64,000 nt of DNA from Flavobacterium notoginsengisoli (GTDB lineage Bacteria > Bacteroidota > Bacteroidia > Flavobacteriales > Flavobacteriaceae): assembly GCF_014207905.1 (NCBI RefSeq), contig NZ_JACHLB010000003.1:186001-250000 (forward strand), given 5' to 3'. The notes under the pieces are model-generated. The model saw only the letters and a program-made list of their open reading frames with translations, searched no databases and had not been told where the DNA came from. Of the stretch, positions 1 through 8,153 are shown in pieces; position 1 is the first letter of the stretch; the number at the start of each line of letters is the position of its first letter. The position numbers were made by a program, and so were the translations under genes.

Positions 1-1340
1 CCAACTTCGGCAATTGTTCTCGTTACATTTGGAGCACAACAGTTTGATAAAGCAATATAACCTTCACGTTCATTTCCCCATCTTTGGTGAAAAGGCAAAT
101 CGTTTGAAACATTCAATGGATTATTATACAAGAATTTTTCTCCTTTCAAATCCATTCCCGAAAGTACGCTATTGTAAAGTGCTAACTCCACAATATCAGC
201 ATATTTGGCATCTCCCGTAATTTGAAGCATTCTCCAGTTCCACAAAACATTTCCGATATTGGCGCAGGTTTCTGTATGAGCTGTTGCATTTGGCAATTGA
301 AAAGGTCTTCCATACGCCTGATGAATTTTCTGCACAACCGTTGGATCATAAGAAGTTCCATCTGGCGAAACTCCATCATACAAAGAACCACAACCACCCG
401 TAATGTACATTTTACGATACGTTACATCATCCCAAATGGATTCTAAATTATCTAATAATTTTTTCTCGCCAGTTTCAGCATACAAATCGGCAATTCCTGC
501 ATATAGATAATTTGCTCTTACGGCGTGTCCCATAGCAGTTGTCTGTTGTCTAAACGGAATTCTGTCCTGATTATCATCGGTTCCGTCATTTGTGGTTCCT
601 CTAATATCAATAAGATTATTAGCCAATTCCAAATATTTAGGGTCTTTTACCGTTCTATACATTTCGACAATTCCCATATAATGTGACGGACAAATGGCAT
701 TTCTAGCCAATTCTGGCGAAGCTTTTTTGTAAAAATCATACAAGAAATCGGCAACTCCTTTGGCAATATTTAGGAAATTTGTTTTTCCTGTAGCACGATA
801 ATGAATACATGCCGCAGTCATTAAATGTCCCATATTGTATTTCTCAAAACCTAATTGTTTTTTAACTTCTTCTGGACCTAAAGTTCCCCAGCGTTCATCA
901 ATTAAAACTGGTGTATGAATGTAACCATCTTTGCGCTGTACTTTCGCGAAAAGCGCAATGGCTTTATCCATTTCGGCATCGAGTTTTTTATCTTTTGTAA
1001 CGGCATATGTTGCTGCCATTCCTTCAAAAATCTTATAGAAATCACCATCATGAAACGAAGGTCCTTTAAAAGCTCCTTTGCTCAATCCTGCCGCAATTTC
1101 GAAGTTTTTGTAAGCATGCGAAACTTCATCGTTATGATACAAATCCCACATATATGGCAAGGTGTTTTTGGTTTCGACATCAAATTGTTCTTTCCAGAAT
1201 CCATTTGTCCATTTTACATCTTGTAAACCAACGCTTTGTAATTTAGAATATGGACTTTCTGAATTGGCAACCAAACCTTTGTTTTGCGCAAAGATCATAG
1301 TTGAAAGAAACAAACTTGATATGATGATATTCTTTTTCAT
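1..1340 (-). CDS. GH127-like beta-L-arabinofuranosidase family protein (DUF1680), C-terminus cut by window edge
   Basis: Secreted (alpha/alpha)6-barrel glycosidase of the GH127/DUF1680 type; 446 residues are visible and the rest lies left of base 1. The ATG at 1340 opens a signal peptide ending about residue 19 (MKKNIIISSLFLSTMIFAQ). The zinc/thiolate site of the family is present: E357-T-C359 in HTETCANIGN and the C434-C435 pair in SNCCAPN, matching the Glu, Cys and Cys-Cys ligands of HypBA1, whose first paired Cys is the nucleophile. A gapless comparison with the HypBA1 motif as I recall it puts Gln341 (HQAYGRPFQLPN) where that enzyme has its acid/base Glu. The substrate may therefore not be plain beta-L-arabinofuranose. 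It sits at the downstream end of the pectin gene block. Family is confident; substrate is open. Confidence 0.88.
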   Translation of the reverse strand, partial: MKKNIIISSLFLSTMIFAQNKGLVANSESPYSKLQSVGLQDVKWTNGFWKEQFDVETKNTLPYMWDLYHNDEVSHAYKNFEIAAGLSKGAFKGPSFHDGDFYKIFEGMAATYAVTKDKKLDAEMDKAIALFAKVQRKDGYIHTPVLIDERWGTLGPEEVKKQLGFEKYNMGHLMTAACIHYRATGKTNFLNIAKGVADFLYDFYKKASPELARNAICPSHYMGIVEMYRTVKDPKYLELANNLIDIRGTTNDGTDDNQDRIPFRQQTTAMGHAVRANYLYAGIADLYAETGEKKLLDNLESIWDDVTYRKMYITGGCGSLYDGVSPDGTSYDPTVVQKIHQAYGRPFQLPNATAHTETCANIGNVLWNWRMLQITGDAKYADIVELALYNSVLSGMDLKGEKFLYNNPLNVSNDLPFHQRWGNEREGYIALSNCCAPNVTRTIAEV

Positions 1341-1387
1341 TTTGATATTTTTTTATCTGTTTGATCTGCTAAATATGCGAGAGAATA

Positions 1388-1495
1388 TTTTTTTCACGCA
1401 GATTCAGCAGATTTTAGCAGATTAATTTTTGATTTTTACTCTTTAAAATAAAATCCGCGCAAATCTGCCTAAATCAGCTAAATCTGCGTGAAATC
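1388..1495. repeat. intergenic long-hairpin repeat (CACGCAGATT family)
   Basis: Imperfect inverted repeat filling the gap between the PL1 and GH127 genes. The left arm (1388-1424) begins TTTTTTCACGCAGATTCAGC; the right arm (1461-1495) is its near complement ending AAATCTGCGTGAAATC. Related arms occur at 27186-27220 and 39626-39730. It may act as a 3' stabiliser or attenuator for PL1 mRNA (inference). Confidence 0.75.
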
Positions 1496-1498
1496 ACT

Positions 1499-3958
1499 TT
1501 ACTTCACAAAGAAATTGATAATTCTGCTCATAGAATCTCCATCGGCATCTTTTACGGTTACTACGAAAGAAGCGAAACCTTTATCTGAAGCCGTGAACTG
1601 AATTTCTTTTCCTTTTAAACTCGCTTTTCCATTTTTTACTTCTGAGAAAGTGTAAACCGGTTTATTTTCGAAACCTTTAAAATAATCTGCTACATTTAAA
1701 ACTTTTTTATCTTTTAAACTGATAAAATAATGAGGCTGAGCCAGCCAGTCTAAATAATTATCCAACTGTGTGAATCCGTCTTTATCCTTATCTGAATTCG
1801 AATCTGAGAAATCTGCTGAAGGGGAATTTTCATTCAACCCAAAAGCTTTTTCCCACCAGTTTGGCAAACCGTCATGATCAGTATCCCAATCTGCTGGGCG
1901 AGTTTCTGAAACAAAGTTCGGCCATCCTCCTGCATCTTGCTCGTTATCGATCATACCGCCCAAACCGCTTTTGCTTCCTTTGTATGTGAAAGTTCCTTTT
2001 AAAGTTTCATCGATGATTCGGTTATCGTGTTTGTCAAAAAACGGCTGATTTGCCCCAACATCCGAAAGTACATTTTTATACGCTCCCTTCGCCGATTGCG
2101 TGTTTACATAAGAAGGAAAAAATGGTTTATCAACGAAAGTTTCATATTCTACTTTTTCATTATTACTTATCGTAGATTTTCTTCCTTTATCTTGAGATTT
2201 CTCATCAAAATAACCAGGCATAATATTTCCATCAAAATAATAACGTTGCATTCCTTTTCCAACTCCTTCGTGCTGTGCATTTAAAGCCACAAATATAGTA
2301 GTTGAAGCACCTGGTTTGTAATAATTGTTTACAAAGTTTACTTCATTCGCACCACCGTCAGTAGTTCTTCCTCCCCAGTTATATACTACGTTATTTGTAA
2401 TATCGAGTCTTCCTGTATAATAGCCATCTCCGTTTAAACCTCCGCCAATACTCCAGTTACGACCTTGATTGTGCGCCAATAAATTATGATGGAAACTTCC
2501 GATATCTCCGCCAATAGTCGCGGCGAAACCGTGCATTTTTCCAGCAGGATATTTATCATGTCCCGCAACGTTTAAAGCTTCTGAAATTAAAGTTCGCTGT
2601 AGCGTAATATGATGCGCACCACGTGAACTAAACGATTCATCAATTGTCCAGCTTATCGAACAGTGATCAATAATACTGTAATCGGCACCTGTTAATCCCA
2701 TTCCGTCGAAAGTTGTTCCTCCACCAATGCGAACCGTTAGAAAACGAATTACTCCGTCATTTCCAGTTAACCCAATTGGCGCTCTACTGATCGTGATTCC
2801 TTCTCCCGGTGCAGTTTGTCCAGCAATAGTAATATAAGGCTGATTTGCTACTAATCTCGAAGCCAATTTAATATTTCCCGAAACATTAAAAACAATCGTT
2901 CTTGGACCAATTTCCTGATTAATGGCATCACGTAAACTTCCTGGTCCGTCATCATTTAAATTAGTTACTTCTACTACTTTTCCGCCACGTCCTCCAACGG
3001 CATATCTTCCGTAACCTTCAGCTCCCGGAAAAGCCAATTGTGCAGGTTTAAACGACCAAACATTTCCTAAAGTTACCGCACCATTATTATCAATTTCGTC
3101 TACTCTCCAATAATATGTTGAACCGCTGTATAAGTCAGAAACAGTAAAACTTTTATCGCTTTGTTTTCCTTTAAATTCTTTTGAAGATTCTGTTGCTGTT
3201 TCTACCGCATTTTTTTCTGTTCCAAAATAAACTTTGTGAGCCACTACATTTTTGGGAGCGTCCCATTTTAAAAGTAAACTTTTGGTTACTTCAACATGTT
3301 CATCTCTGTTTTTTGGTTCTGGGGTACGCGCCTGATTCATTAAGTTTGGCGTATCCAATTCAAAACCATTGATTACAATCTGTTTTACGATATCAGGATT
3401 TGAAGTCGGATCAATTTCAAAACGAACAATCACATCTTTCCCTTTTGATGCATTGAAAGTCAGATAAGCCATCGAAGCATCAATCTTAGCATTGGCTCTT
3501 TGACTTGCATTTACGGTTTCCTGAAGTTTTCCATCCACATAAATCTTTATGGGCGAAAAAGTCTTTCCTGTAATCACATCAAATGCATTGTGAAATGTCA
3601 AAAGTGTATGTTTTCCTTCTTTTAAACCGCTGATTTTTAATTCTAAATTTTCAGTTGTTATTAATCCGTCGCTTCCCAGTTTATTGTAAAACGGGGCGTT
3701 CATTCCGACTTTATACCATTTTGAAGTAAAGTTTCCTTTTAGTTTAAAATTTACACTGTTAAAAGTTTTTTGGTCTTCTTTATTTTCATTGATAACCCAA
3801 GCTTCATAACTTGGATCATGAACTTCTTCTAATCTTCTCTGAAAAAAGTCAAAATCGACTTTTACAATTTGTTTATCAGTATTTTGAACTGATTGTGCTT
3901 GTCCGTTTGTGGTCAAAAGTATGGACAAAACAGCACCGCTTATTAATTTCTTAATCAT
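1499..3958 (-). CDS. secreted pectate lyase, PL1 family, with N-terminal beta-sandwich and FnIII-like domain
   Basis: Cleaves homogalacturonan/pectate by beta-elimination outside the cell. The 819 residues hold a signal peptide (about 1-22, ending NGQAQS), a beta-sandwich of unknown binding role (about 30-200), a fibronectin-III-like domain (about 212-303) and a PL1 right-handed beta-helix from about 308. The family signature AFPGAEGYGRYAVGGRGG lies at 309-326, followed by GPGSLRDAI, DHCSISWTIDE (431-441) and HHNLLAHNQGRNW (490-502). Near the C-terminus DWDTDHDGLPNWWEKAFGL and further Asp-rich repeats look like calcium-binding type-3 repeats, then an Ig-like tail. No T9SS sorting domain is evident. 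It lies 15 bp downstream of the DUF5703-like gene, so the two probably share a transcript. Confidence 0.92.
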   Translation of the reverse strand: MIKKLISGAVLSILLTTNGQAQSVQNTDKQIVKVDFDFFQRRLEEVHDPSYEAWVINENKEDQKTFNSVNFKLKGNFTSKWYKVGMNAPFYNKLGSDGLITTENLELKISGLKEGKHTLLTFHNAFDVITGKTFSPIKIYVDGKLQETVNASQRANAKIDASMAYLTFNASKGKDVIVRFEIDPTSNPDIVKQIVINGFELDTPNLMNQARTPEPKNRDEHVEVTKSLLLKWDAPKNVVAHKVYFGTEKNAVETATESSKEFKGKQSDKSFTVSDLYSGSTYYWRVDEIDNNGAVTLGNVWSFKPAQLAFPGAEGYGRYAVGGRGGKVVEVTNLNDDGPGSLRDAINQEIGPRTIVFNVSGNIKLASRLVANQPYITIAGQTAPGEGITISRAPIGLTGNDGVIRFLTVRIGGGTTFDGMGLTGADYSIIDHCSISWTIDESFSSRGAHHITLQRTLISEALNVAGHDKYPAGKMHGFAATIGGDIGSFHHNLLAHNQGRNWSIGGGLNGDGYYTGRLDITNNVVYNWGGRTTDGGANEVNFVNNYYKPGASTTIFVALNAQHEGVGKGMQRYYFDGNIMPGYFDEKSQDKGRKSTISNNEKVEYETFVDKPFFPSYVNTQSAKGAYKNVLSDVGANQPFFDKHDNRIIDETLKGTFTYKGSKSGLGGMIDNEQDAGGWPNFVSETRPADWDTDHDGLPNWWEKAFGLNENSPSADFSDSNSDKDKDGFTQLDNYLDWLAQPHYFISLKDKKVLNVADYFKGFENKPVYTFSEVKNGKASLKGKEIQFTASDKGFASFVVTVKDADGDSMSRIINFFVK

Positions 3959-3973
3959 TTCTGTTAGTAATAG

Positions 3974-6304
3974 TTAGTTTAATTTTGTTTTCTCTGCTTC
4001 AGATTTTCCGAGCAGATTTATAATGTCTTTTTTTCGTTCTTCAGGAATTACTTTTAAAACTTTTAATTCTCCATTTAAAAGCTCGGCTTCAATCGTAGTA
4101 TTTTGTTTGGCATGTAATTTAAAATGCACATTCCATTCTTTTGGCCATGCCGGAAAAAGATAAATCTTACCGTCTGTTTCCTGCAAAAGCATTTCCTGCA
4201 TGCCAATCATTCCAGATCCGCCCCAATTATGATCAGGAACCCAGTCAAATCCCGGACCCCAAAATGCTGGAAAACGTCTTTCTGAATTCGCCATTTTCAT
4301 GGTATTATATTTTGCTGCTTGCTCTGTTAATCCCAAACGAGCCGAAAAAATATTGTCTTGTTTCCAGCCAACATGACTTCTGAATTTTAAAGCATCTGAA
4401 TCAAATTTCCACGTATTCAAAGCAGTTTCTAAATCTGGTTTCCCAATGCCGTAAATTCCCCACGGATAAACAGGATATAATTGTGGAACTTCAGAATTAT
4501 TGACTCTTTCCCAAGATTTGGCAGGAACCAAAACTTTATGATTTTCGATTTGTCCAAAATTTAAAGGCGGAATTCGGTTTTGAAATCCTTTTACATATTC
4601 CAGGTCTTCTTTAGATAATTGTTCCGAAGAAAGGTTTAAAAGCTGTGCTGTAATAATTTGTAAAGCCGAAATAGTACTATTGGAATTATTCGCCATTTTA
4701 TAAGTTTCTGCTCCAGAACCCGGATATAAAACTAATTTTCCGTTTCCGTCCAACGCTTTTCTACCTCTTTGTTTGGCTAAATATTGATAATGTTCATCAA
4801 AAAAACGAAGACAGCTAATGATAAATGGATTGTATTTCTGAATGTCTTCTCCTGCATATTCTTTTTGCTGCAACATCATTTGGCAGAATTCTAAAACAGT
4901 ATCCCATTCGTATTCCAGCCACGCATTGTATTCCATTCCAGGATCGTAATTTTCAGGACGTTTCCATTCGTATTCAGCTGGATTTGGAAGTCCAAAATTT
5001 TCTAATTGTTCTGTGAATGATACACCATTGTGATTCCAGTAAACTTTACTGCGCAATTCAGCATTTTTTTGCAAATCCAAATAAAAACTCAATTGCGATT
5101 TCATCATATCAAAATCACCGCTTTTTACCATCGGAAAATAAACCAATCGCTGGTTTTGAGCCGTCATGGTTCCTCCGCCCCAGTTTCTAAAATCAGGTGT
5201 AAAATCCAGATCTTTATTCGTGTAAACTGGATCAACTGTAAATAGTCCGCCGTTGAATTTCGTTGGATATTTTCCGTACGCATTACATCCAAGCATATAC
5301 CTGAACAACTGATAATTTTGTCCAATTTGATAGACTGAATCTTTCTCAATCGATTGATTTTTTTGAGTGAAAATAAAACTGCGATTCCAGAAAGTATTCC
5401 ACCATTTTTGAGTGTTTTTTTCTGCTAGTTTGAAATTATTTTTATTAGCTGAAATCAAACTTTTTAATATGTTATTCCAAGTCGAAAAATCAGATTGATT
5501 GGTATTCAAATATATTTCTAGTGAATGTTTTTTGGAAGGTTTTATGCTTGATAAATTAAAACCTTTAAAATTGGTTGACTGATATTTTCCTAAATACGTT
5601 CCGTTTGGTTTTAGATTATTTCCGGTCATAAATCCGCCAAAAGTCAGATTCGCAATCGGGTTCATCATTTGATCTTTAACCGATTCCATTTTCTGTTGTT
5701 TTACCGCTACATCGAAAACAGTCTTTTCTCTGTTTCTGTGGTAAAATTTGATTCCGTTATTTTCAAACGAAATCGAATCTTTAAACATAATAAGTTCTCC
5801 CTGAGGCGCCCATTTATATGAATTCGCATTGTTTTCTTTTCCTTTCGGATAACGGTTCTGATAACGCCAGCTTTCGTACGAAGCCGTCATTTGTAACGCA
5901 TTTTTACTTTCTAAATCAACATGAATAATCGGTTTAAAAACATCTACCCAAAGTTTAATTTTAGTATCATTTTGTCCAACTAAAACATAACCGTCTTTAA
6001 GTTTCAATTCCTGATGAAAACCATCTTTCCCTTCAAACGGATTCGGCGTTAAAGTTACTTTTACACGACCTAATTTCAGTAAAGTATTATGCTCATCAAA
6101 AGTTCCGCTTCGCGAAAAATAGAAATACAAATCGCCTTTCTCAACCCAAACATTCATACCAATATCTCCGCCTCCCAAAGGCATCGATTCTGATGAATTC
6201 TGACTCTGCGTTGTCCATACTTGGTTGTAATTATCAAGCGTAGGGATTTGCGCTTTGAGGCAAAGCGTGGTGAAGAAAAGTAGTATTAGTATATTATTTC
6301 TCAT
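3974..6304 (-). CDS. DUF5703-like (alpha/alpha)6 putative glycoside hydrolase, secreted
   Basis: Resembles the DUF5703 proteins of Bacteroidota polysaccharide loci, a GH95-like (alpha/alpha)6 clan with no activity I can name. I chose the ATG at 6304 because it gives a clean signal peptide (MRNNILILLFFTTLCLKAQ); the longer frame to 6361 only reads into a palindromic repeat. The mature protein starts with a beta-rich domain (SESMPLGGGDIGMNVWVEKG) typical of GH95-like proteins. A helical barrel follows with MLGCNAYGKYPTKFNGGLFT, FTPDFRNWGGGTMTAQNQR and WGPGFDWVPDHNWGGSGMIG, and then a short beta cap (LLQETDGKIYLFPAWP). Lying between PL1 and an acetylesterase, it probably removes a pectin side-chain sugar (inference). 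Exact catalytic acids cannot be assigned by eye. Confidence 0.75.
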   Translation of the reverse strand: MRNNILILLFFTTLCLKAQIPTLDNYNQVWTTQSQNSSESMPLGGGDIGMNVWVEKGDLYFYFSRSGTFDEHNTLLKLGRVKVTLTPNPFEGKDGFHQELKLKDGYVLVGQNDTKIKLWVDVFKPIIHVDLESKNALQMTASYESWRYQNRYPKGKENNANSYKWAPQGELIMFKDSISFENNGIKFYHRNREKTVFDVAVKQQKMESVKDQMMNPIANLTFGGFMTGNNLKPNGTYLGKYQSTNFKGFNLSSIKPSKKHSLEIYLNTNQSDFSTWNNILKSLISANKNNFKLAEKNTQKWWNTFWNRSFIFTQKNQSIEKDSVYQIGQNYQLFRYMLGCNAYGKYPTKFNGGLFTVDPVYTNKDLDFTPDFRNWGGGTMTAQNQRLVYFPMVKSGDFDMMKSQLSFYLDLQKNAELRSKVYWNHNGVSFTEQLENFGLPNPAEYEWKRPENYDPGMEYNAWLEYEWDTVLEFCQMMLQQKEYAGEDIQKYNPFIISCLRFFDEHYQYLAKQRGRKALDGNGKLVLYPGSGAETYKMANNSNSTISALQIITAQLLNLSSEQLSKEDLEYVKGFQNRIPPLNFGQIENHKVLVPAKSWERVNNSEVPQLYPVYPWGIYGIGKPDLETALNTWKFDSDALKFRSHVGWKQDNIFSARLGLTEQAAKYNTMKMANSERRFPAFWGPGFDWVPDHNWGGSGMIGMQEMLLQETDGKIYLFPAWPKEWNVHFKLHAKQNTTIEAELLNGELKVLKVIPEERKKDIINLLGKSEAEKTKLN

Positions 6305-6312
6305 CGTTTTCT

Positions 6313-6402
6313 CTCCTGCAAGTTTTCCAAAACCTTGTAGGTATAAATTTTTAAGTTTCAAATCAATCCAACACCTACAAGGTTTTGAAAACCTTGCAGG
6401 AG
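6313..6402. repeat. inverted repeat with arms CCTGCAAGGTTTTCAAAACC-like
   Basis: Left arm 6313-6342 and right arm 6373-6402 are near-perfect reverse complements of about 30 bp around a 30-bp AT-rich loop, and each arm is itself palindromic (AAGGTTTTGAAAACCTT). It lies between the acetylesterase stop and the DUF5703-like start and probably forms a strong RNA hairpin. Confidence 0.85.
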
Positions 6403-6412
6403 CGCGTGCGTA

Positions 6413-7837
6413 TTACCACTCATCCGTTCTAAACGAAGAAACCGGCAATCCACCCGCACTAAACAATTCCGCTTTAGCGAAATCTTTCCATAAATAACGT
6501 ATTGCAACAGGTTTCTTTACTTTATCTGAAGTCAGAACTACTGATTTTCTTCTTACGACTGTTTTCGCTGGATAGAATACTTTATCCTCTCCCGCAATTT
6601 CAAAACCGGTCACTTCTTTTTCATAAGATGTAATTCCGTTAGCAACATCATCAAACGAAACGGTTACTGCACCATCTTTTATTTCCATCGATTTGTATTT
6701 CGGACTTTCAAATTCAAATCCTTCGATTCCATAAGTTCTTGCCAAAGCTTGAAAAGCCAGACGATTTCCGCCTTTTTCTTTGTCCATTGGGTGAATGTTA
6801 TTTTCTTCTCCAACATCCATTAAAACCGCCATTGCAGAATTCGGAATTTCTTTTGAAGCTTTAAACTGCGCTTCTCTCAAATAAGCTGAATTGTATTTTT
6901 CCTGATAATCTTTTGGATGAAAAGAAGCATAATTGAACGGTGCAATCTGCGCGTAGTAAAACGGGAAATCTCCTAGTTTCCATAACGCTCTCCAACTGCC
7001 GACCATTTTCTTCATTAAAGCGGTATATTCAGAAGCTCTTTCGTAATTTGATTCTCCCTGATACCAGATACAGCCTTTGATTCCGTAACCAATTACAGGC
7101 GAAAGCATTCCGTTAAATAAAGTAGTCGGCACACGATTTGGATCTTTTGCCAATTCTTCTTTTGTAGTCGGAATTTTAGCACTCGCAAAATCTTTCAGCA
7201 TTTCCTGATTCATCCAGGCTTCCATGCTCGAACCTCCGTACGAAACATGAATCAATCCCACAGGAACATCTAAAACTTCCTGTAAAAGCGATCCAAAGTA
7301 CCAAGCGGTAGCACTAAAATTTGAAGTTGATTTTGGGGAAGCCTCTTCCCATTTTCCTTCAAAATCATCTAAAGGTTCTAAAACCGTCGCTCTTGGAATC
7401 GTAATTAAACGAATATTTTTATTGGTTGATCTTACGATGATTTCGTTTCCGTTTTTAACAGGCTGTCCCTGAAATCCTTTTAAAGGCATCTCCATATTCG
7501 ATTGTCCGGAACAAAACCATACTTCTCCCAACAAAACATTTTTGATCGTTACTTTTTCATTTCCTTCCGAAACTTCGATCGTGTATGGTCCGCCAAAATT
7601 GGAAGTCTGCAATTCAGTTCTCCATTTTCCAGAAGCATCTGCTTTTGTTTTGTAGGTTTTAGAATCCCATGAAGTTTTGATTACGATATTGGCATTTTTT
7701 TCTGCCCAACCCCAAATTGGCGCATTTGACTTTTGCTGCAACATCATATTGTCCGTAAACAATGCTGGCAGTTTGATTTTGGCATTGATTTGAAAACTCG
7801 CTAAAATCGTTAATAATGCAATAATTGATTTTTTCAT
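6413..7837 (-). CDS. secreted SGNH-type acetylesterase (sialate O-acetylesterase family)
   Basis: 474-residue exported esterase of the sialate O-acetylesterase (SASA) family, which in pectin loci removes acetyl groups from polysaccharide. A signal peptide covers about 1-19 (ILASFQINA). SGNH blocks are visible: the GQSNM nucleophile motif at 111-115 (Ser113), GGSSMEAW at 201-208, WYQGESN at 258-264, and a late NIHPMDKEKGGNRLA segment with the block V His. A beta-sandwich of about 90 residues precedes the esterase domain, as is usual. Its place between GH106 and the lyase genes suggests that it deacetylates rhamnogalacturonan or homogalacturonan so the other enzymes can act; the substrate is an inference. 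Confidence 0.88.
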   Translation of the reverse strand: MKKSIIALLTILASFQINAKIKLPALFTDNMMLQQKSNAPIWGWAEKNANIVIKTSWDSKTYKTKADASGKWRTELQTSNFGGPYTIEVSEGNEKVTIKNVLLGEVWFCSGQSNMEMPLKGFQGQPVKNGNEIIVRSTNKNIRLITIPRATVLEPLDDFEGKWEEASPKSTSNFSATAWYFGSLLQEVLDVPVGLIHVSYGGSSMEAWMNQEMLKDFASAKIPTTKEELAKDPNRVPTTLFNGMLSPVIGYGIKGCIWYQGESNYERASEYTALMKKMVGSWRALWKLGDFPFYYAQIAPFNYASFHPKDYQEKYNSAYLREAQFKASKEIPNSAMAVLMDVGEENNIHPMDKEKGGNRLAFQALARTYGIEGFEFESPKYKSMEIKDGAVTVSFDDVANGITSYEKEVTGFEIAGEDKVFYPAKTVVRRKSVVLTSDKVKKPVAIRYLWKDFAKAELFSAGGLPVSSFRTDEW

Positions 7838-7852
7838 TTTGATTTATTTTTT

Positions 7853-8147
7853 GCCACAGATTAAAGGGATTAGAAGGATTTTTTTTCGCCACGAATTCAC
7901 GAATTTTTCTCAATTTGAAACCCTTTAATTTATAGTTATTTTCTTTTTCAATTGCCTCCAGTTTTAACTGGAGGATCATCAAATGTTTATTTTCAATGGG
8001 CTTTAGCCAAACTAATTATTTGGCTAAAGCCTTGTTGTGTCTTCTTTCTTAACCTCCAACTAAAGTTGGAGGCAATTGATTTATTTTCTTCTTTTTTCCA
8101 AAAGAAATCTTTTTAATCCTTTTATCCCGATAGCTATCGGGAGTGGC
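7853..8147. repeat. outer palindromic repeat (CCACAGATTAAA family) enclosing a second repeat
   Basis: The gap between GH106 and the acetylesterase has no gene. Its left end (7853-7880, GCCACAGATTAAAGGGATTA) is complementary to its right end (about 8108-8147, TTTTTAATCCTTTTATCCC then GTGGC). The right end also holds the perfect palindrome TCCCGATAGCTATCGGGA (8124-8141). A complete three-hairpin element sits in the loop (see 7949-8078). Confidence 0.6.
7949..8078. repeat. three-hairpin repeat element, copy 1
   Basis: About 130 bp bounded by CAATTGCC and GGCAATTG. Inside are CCTCCAGTTTTAACTGGAGG, a central GGCTTTAGCCAA/TTGGCTAAAGCC pair and CCTCCAACTAAAGTTGGAGG, three stems in a row. A second copy lies at 45368-45501 with changed but still paired stem bases. 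Confidence 0.8.
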
Positions 8148-8153
8148 TAACAT

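Noticed and set aside
6305..6361. N-terminal extension of the DUF5703-like protein (19 extra residues)
   Set aside because: It reads through one arm of a palindromic repeat and would bury the signal peptide.
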